A stretch of 64,000 nucleotides of DNA, from NCBI GenBank assembly GCA_958496175.1, contig OY292275.1, forward strand, positions 2,542,001-2,606,000, written 5' to 3'. This document shows positions 60,201-64,000 of this stretch, in pieces. Each line of letters starts with the position of its first letter. The first letter of the stretch is position 1. The notes under the pieces are model-generated. The model had not been told where the DNA came from. It searched no databases and worked only from the letters and a program-made list of their open reading frames with translations. The translations under genes and the position numbers were made by a program. This DNA comes from Sisyra terminalis (Eukaryota; Arthropoda; Insecta; Neuroptera; Sisyridae).

Positions 60201-63061
60201 TTTAGGTTCATAATATTCCAGTTGTAATAAATTATAGCAGTGACGATAATTTTTTTTATTCTGAATTTAATAAAAATTGAACACTTGTTGCTTTTTTTTT
60301 GTTTTGGGATCAATTATTTTGATCTTGAAAGTAATTCCCTTAAGAGTAAATATAGAATAACAAAAAAAAAACTAATAAAAATTTTTTTTTTTATGTTTCC
60401 TTAGACTTACAATTATGAAAATAATATATGTTTTGCTCCTATATGTGGCCTATTTTTAACTGAAGTTTTGTAAAAAAAAAGTTGGTGAAACACTTCGAAA
60501 AAAAAATAAAATCGAGCTACACTATTAGACGTAAATCACATTTTATTTTTTTTCAAAGTGTTGCACCACCTATTTTTTCACGCAATTTTTATGAGTTATA
60601 GTGCTCATGTAGAACCATAAAATATATTTTTTTCGTGATTGTCATTTTGAGAGAACACATAAAAAAAAATATTTCATTTGTTTTTTGGATTTTTTTGTAT
60701 AATTTTTTTTTCTTTAAATTTCAAAAAAAATATATGATATACTCTGTAAAATAATTTACAGTCTCGCGTTGGTTTCACTTCTCTAGTTTAATTAGTTTTT
60801 GAGATATATAACTTTGAAAAATAGCCATGCGGGGGGACATTTTTGCCCATATCTCAAGATCAAAGAGGAATTTGGTCGCGAAAAGTATATAAAATGTGTT
60901 TGTATATCAAGCCGATATTTTGGCATAAGTTTCGACATAGGTTCCTATTTGGGCGCCAACTCGCCATGTGGATGCTGCTAGACCCTTTATACAAGATTTT
61001 CTTACTATATTCAAATTGTTGGGGTTGAAGCAGAATTTTTTTTCTATACCATTCCTCAAGCGAATTGAAAGCCGCATGTTACTCATAGAAGTGCTGTCCC
61101 TTGATGCGATTTGAAAAATTTCATTTTTCGGTTGTTGTACACTTTCAAAGAATGAGAAATGGTTTGCGGGAGTTAGCATCTTATTTTCGCTCTTATAACC
61201 GTTCCAAATCGTTGGTTTCGAATGGATGAAAGATGTTGAATAACCGAATGGTCCAGTGGTGGAAAATTGTACGTATGGAGTCTTTCGCTTGTAGGAAAAT
61301 CGATTTCCCATGATTGATTTCAGCCAATATTCCAGCGATTCTTTACTGAGGAAATTTTCCCCGGTTGGTGTGGTCGGCATTAGTGGTGGTTCCACTCGTT
61401 TTGTTTCTAGAATCATATTGGAGGAAGGTTCGGTCGTTGGGTTTTTGTTGAGGTTTGATTTTGTCAGGTAGTCCGTTATGTTGAAGGCTTTTTTCACTTT
61501 TTTGTCACATTCGTAGGCTTTTATTAGTTTTTTCACGTCCAACGTTGAAAGATGGGTTCGTTGGCCAATCGTTGCGGATTCATTCTGCAAATGAGCCAAA
61601 ATTGCCAAGTAAAACTTTTTTAAAGTAACAAGGAATATATCAATGAAATTACAAACAAATTTGTCTTAGTAAAACAATAATATGCAGTTCAAAGTGTTAA
61701 TTTTACTAATCTATTCCCTGTTAAAACAGGTACTTAAATGCATTTTAAATTTAACGATTTCAAGTTCCTCTAAAGTCATTTTAACAGGGTTGTAATTTCA
61801 TTATTATTTCCTAGTTACTAAGCTAAAACTTGTTTTTTCATACCAACGGAATAATTGTTGGTTGAGTTGGATCTTTTGCAAATGCTGTGCGATGATAGTG
61901 GGTGATACTATCGTAATCGTATGGATAATCGAACGAGGATACTTCACTGATTTTCATGAGTTGAAAATTATCATGTTTATCTAGAAAAAAAATGAATTTA
62001 AAGCATATCGGAGAAGATTTCACAACCAACAACAAGCATCACCAAAATGGCTCAAAAGTTAATTAAAAACGATTTTTTTTGGAAAAATAATTTATCAAAG
62101 ACTTAGTTCAAGTTCTTGAGAAACTTTTGCCAAAATTTAAGCCAAATCCGTCCATAAATACGCTCGTAATATTCTTTGGCGATTAGTTTAAGGCAGCTTT
62201 CAAACATCAAATAAAAGCACGGATGAATTTGGCTAAAATTAGCAAAAATTGTAACAAAAGTTTAATTTTTTTTTCTTATATCTTCTCGAAACTTTGATCT
62301 TAATCGTTAGTCCTGTTTTTCTTTTCAAATTAATCACTTTTAATTTAGTTTTTGACGAATTTTCTATGCCCTTGTTTTGGTTACATTTCCATAAATGTTG
62401 CTACTAAGTGAAAATTTACTTGAATCTATGTTGTCCCAGTTGATTTTTACGAACTGGTCTCGATCGGGACGCATATGCTCGTGGATTTGCCCCAAAACAT
62501 GGCACAATTCATGGATTGCATGTCCTGGTAAATGAAAGCAATTTTGAATGTTGAGATTTAGTCGGGTCGCTGTGATTTTATATCGTTGTCCCAACTCCGA
62601 AAAGCATCCTGAAAAATCGTTCGTCAATATAATTGACTCAAAGTTGGTGCAACTTTGTTATAAATTAGTGCAATATTTTTCCATGAAATTACCGTCTTGG
62701 TCTCCCGTTATATTGACATAAATCAAGTCGGGATATTGCTGGATATGTTCCAGAGTTATCGGATAAAATTCGATGCATTTGTCGGTGTATTTGGTAATTA
62801 AACGCATGGCGTTTAGTAGTATTTTGTAGGCACGTTTATTTTGCTCTGCAAAAATAATATTTGAGTCACAAGTGGGATTAAGGAATTTATTTTGTGGCGG
62901 TATACTTATGATGGGTTGTAGGTAAAACGGGACATTTCCGTCGGGCCATCTTTTCGCCGAATTTAACATAGTTCTGCGGTTTTCAACGGATGGTGGAATG
63001 TACAGGTCTCCTTCGGCGTGGTCTCCTATCTCGGGATTTGTATAGAACGCCCATGGATCCG
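57255..63061 (-). CDS. Astacin-family zinc metalloprotease (5' end missing)
   Basis: Exons on the minus strand: 63061-62693, 62608-62420, 61980-61844, 61584-61006, 57886-57732 and 57357-57255. All junctions are in phase and GT-AG; about 509 codons. The propeptide end has AEGD (aspartate switch), the mature domain starts AKRWPDGNVPFYL, then GCFSELG. The zinc motif HELCHVLGQIHEHMRPDRD is intact, giving three His ligands and the catalytic Glu. The Met-turn reads SITHY instead of SxMHY; the Tyr ligand is kept. The domain ends IGQRTHLSTLDVKKLIKAYEC. A 250-residue tail after it has no domain I recognise. The first exon(s) with signal peptide lie upstream and were not found. The last two exons rest on splice and phase fit only. 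Confidence 0.85.
57929..60987. mobile_element. 3-kb foldback element inside an astacin intron
   Basis: Left arm 57929-59361 and right arm 59874-60987 are inverted copies, with an extra 300 bp or so in the left arm (58710-59080). The ends read AAGGGTCTAGCAGGATCCAC and, from the right, AAGGGTCTAGCAGCATCCAC. The flanks CTATGCAA and TTATACAA may be a worn 8-bp target duplication. The frames at 57936-58118 and 60799-60981 are the same repeat on each arm. It fills all but 60 nt of the intron between 61005 and 57887. Confidence 0.85.
59362..59873. other. Unpaired spacer of the 3-kb foldback
   Basis: About 510 bp between the arms. The first 210 bp are clearly GC-richer than the rest and open on both strands (plus 59357-59575, minus 59227-59557), with no motif I recognise. 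This may be captured host sequence or a remnant of a transposase gene. The remainder is AT-rich. Confidence 0.4.
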
Positions 63062-64000
63062 CTAAAAATCAAAAAAAGGAGCATTAAGATGATAAACTTT
63101 GCCACTTGCCAATTGATCTTTTTGCAAGATTTTTACTCTGATTGATATTTGATTTAGATTTTTGGATTGAAGTTTTTCTTCTGAAGAGTTTCTGCAGGTG
63201 TTTTCAAAGTTCAATTGCATTAATTTTTGTTTGTTAAAACGATTTATTTATTCAGAAATTATTGTGTAAAGTTTCGAGATACCATGTATATACAATTCGT
63301 TTGGTTTTGTGGCAGAAATATGGAAATATTTATCTCCAAATCACTGAAAACTTTTTTAGAACTCTCAGAAGTACTATCAAGTTTGAACACTTTTTCAAAG
63401 ACTTTTTGTGAACAAATATTTCCATGTTTCCGCCAGAGTCTTACGAAAAGTTGTATTTCTTTTTAATTACCAAATTAATTGCTTATTAGTACCGAAAACT
63501 AAACGTAAAACTAAGAGGATTAACAAAATAATCATTTCTATAAATAAAATTTCAAATTAGGCAAACGTTCAAACAATAATTCTATAAATTATCCGAGAAC
63601 AATTCCCCGATGGTGGGCACAATAATTTCATTTGCTTAATTTACTGTCGTTTTGATTGTTTCAGCTGTGATTTACTAACAGAAAACACAAAATATTGGTA
63701 CTAAAACATCATCTTCATCTGTGCTGCACTAAATCACCAACGATAAACCGTTTAAAATACTTTTACCAGTACGTGCCGATAATCATTTTCCGTTGACAAT
63801 TTGCAATTTGTAATTGTGGCAGATAATTGTTTAATGAGCCATTGTCCACGAAAAACATTAATGTGAAATTCAAATTATAAGTATTTTTTTCATAAGAACT
63901 TGCGGAATAATTCCGCCAGAGATAAGAATGGCAAAACACTGCAATTCAGCGACCACGCACAATTGATGCCAAGCGAAGAATATGTGGCGGTTATTTTTGA
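63062..64000. other. Upstream intron or flank of the astacin gene
   Basis: It starts with the acceptor of the first astacin exon found (CCTTTTTTTGATTTTTAG, minus strand). No exon with a signal peptide was identified before the window ends. Confidence 0.4.

Noticed and set aside
60907..61005. Continuation of the astacin exon into the foldback, ending in a stop at 60907
   Set aside because: A consensus donor at 61005 and phase-matched exons at 57886-57732 and 57357-57255 explain the locus better. The extra residues are foldback sequence also found in the other arm.
1..64000. CRISPR arrays, operons, prokaryotic promoters
   Set aside because: Repeats here are long palindromes and transposons without regular short spacers, and genes have introns. 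The DNA is eukaryotic.

Overview
This is AT-rich nuclear DNA from an animal, almost certainly an insect (the order cannot be settled; a beetle would fit). Evidence: introns of about 55-75 nt with GT-AG borders, two eukaryotic tRNA genes, decayed mariner, Tc1, hAT, Helitron and Penelope-like repeats, and two recognisable conserved genes. Most of the window is repeats and introns.

The right end carries the clear genes. At 54836-56532 (+) is a complete five-exon gene for the U11-48K protein of the minor spliceosome (SNRNP48). Its third intron holds two tandem ATATCCTTT boxes, which look exactly like the U11-binding splicing enhancer (USSE) that autoregulates this gene in other eukaryotes. At 57255-63061 (-) is an astacin-family metalloprotease that converges on it. 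Six exons join in phase. The active-site zinc motif is intact, but the Met-turn methionine is a threonine. One of its introns is filled by a 3-kb foldback element that would leave a 60-nt intron if removed. A tRNA-Glu lies just left of SNRNP48 and a tRNA-Val at 32.45 kb.

0-25 kb: a mosaic of foldback repeats. Family A is palindromic elements of about 1 kb. Family B is palindromes with 12-bp target duplications and a hammerhead-like core. Family D is a smaller repeat with a second hammerhead-like core. Family E is 250-bp MITEs. There is also a hAT-type MITE with nested insertions, a segmental duplication at 15.5-18 kb, and a shortened mariner. A probable three-exon membrane-protein gene (20.4-22.8 kb, +) also has a foldback filling an otherwise 58-nt intron. 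A cluster of small minus-strand exon candidates lies at 0.9-1.9 kb.

25-40 kb: elements with Helitron-like ends, fragments of a Helitron Pif1-type helicase, a 5S rRNA-derived copy, a foldback flanked by 360-400 bp direct duplications, and a small ORF for a possible secreted peptide.

40-54 kb: a three-unit tandem array (about 0.83 kb period) followed by duplicated two-exon units. Beyond that is very AT-rich DNA with isolated exon candidates, two further local duplications and a GC-richer island at 50.6-51.3 kb. Calls outside SNRNP48, astacin, the tRNAs and the transposons are tentative, because exon-like stretches are easy to over-read in AT-rich DNA.
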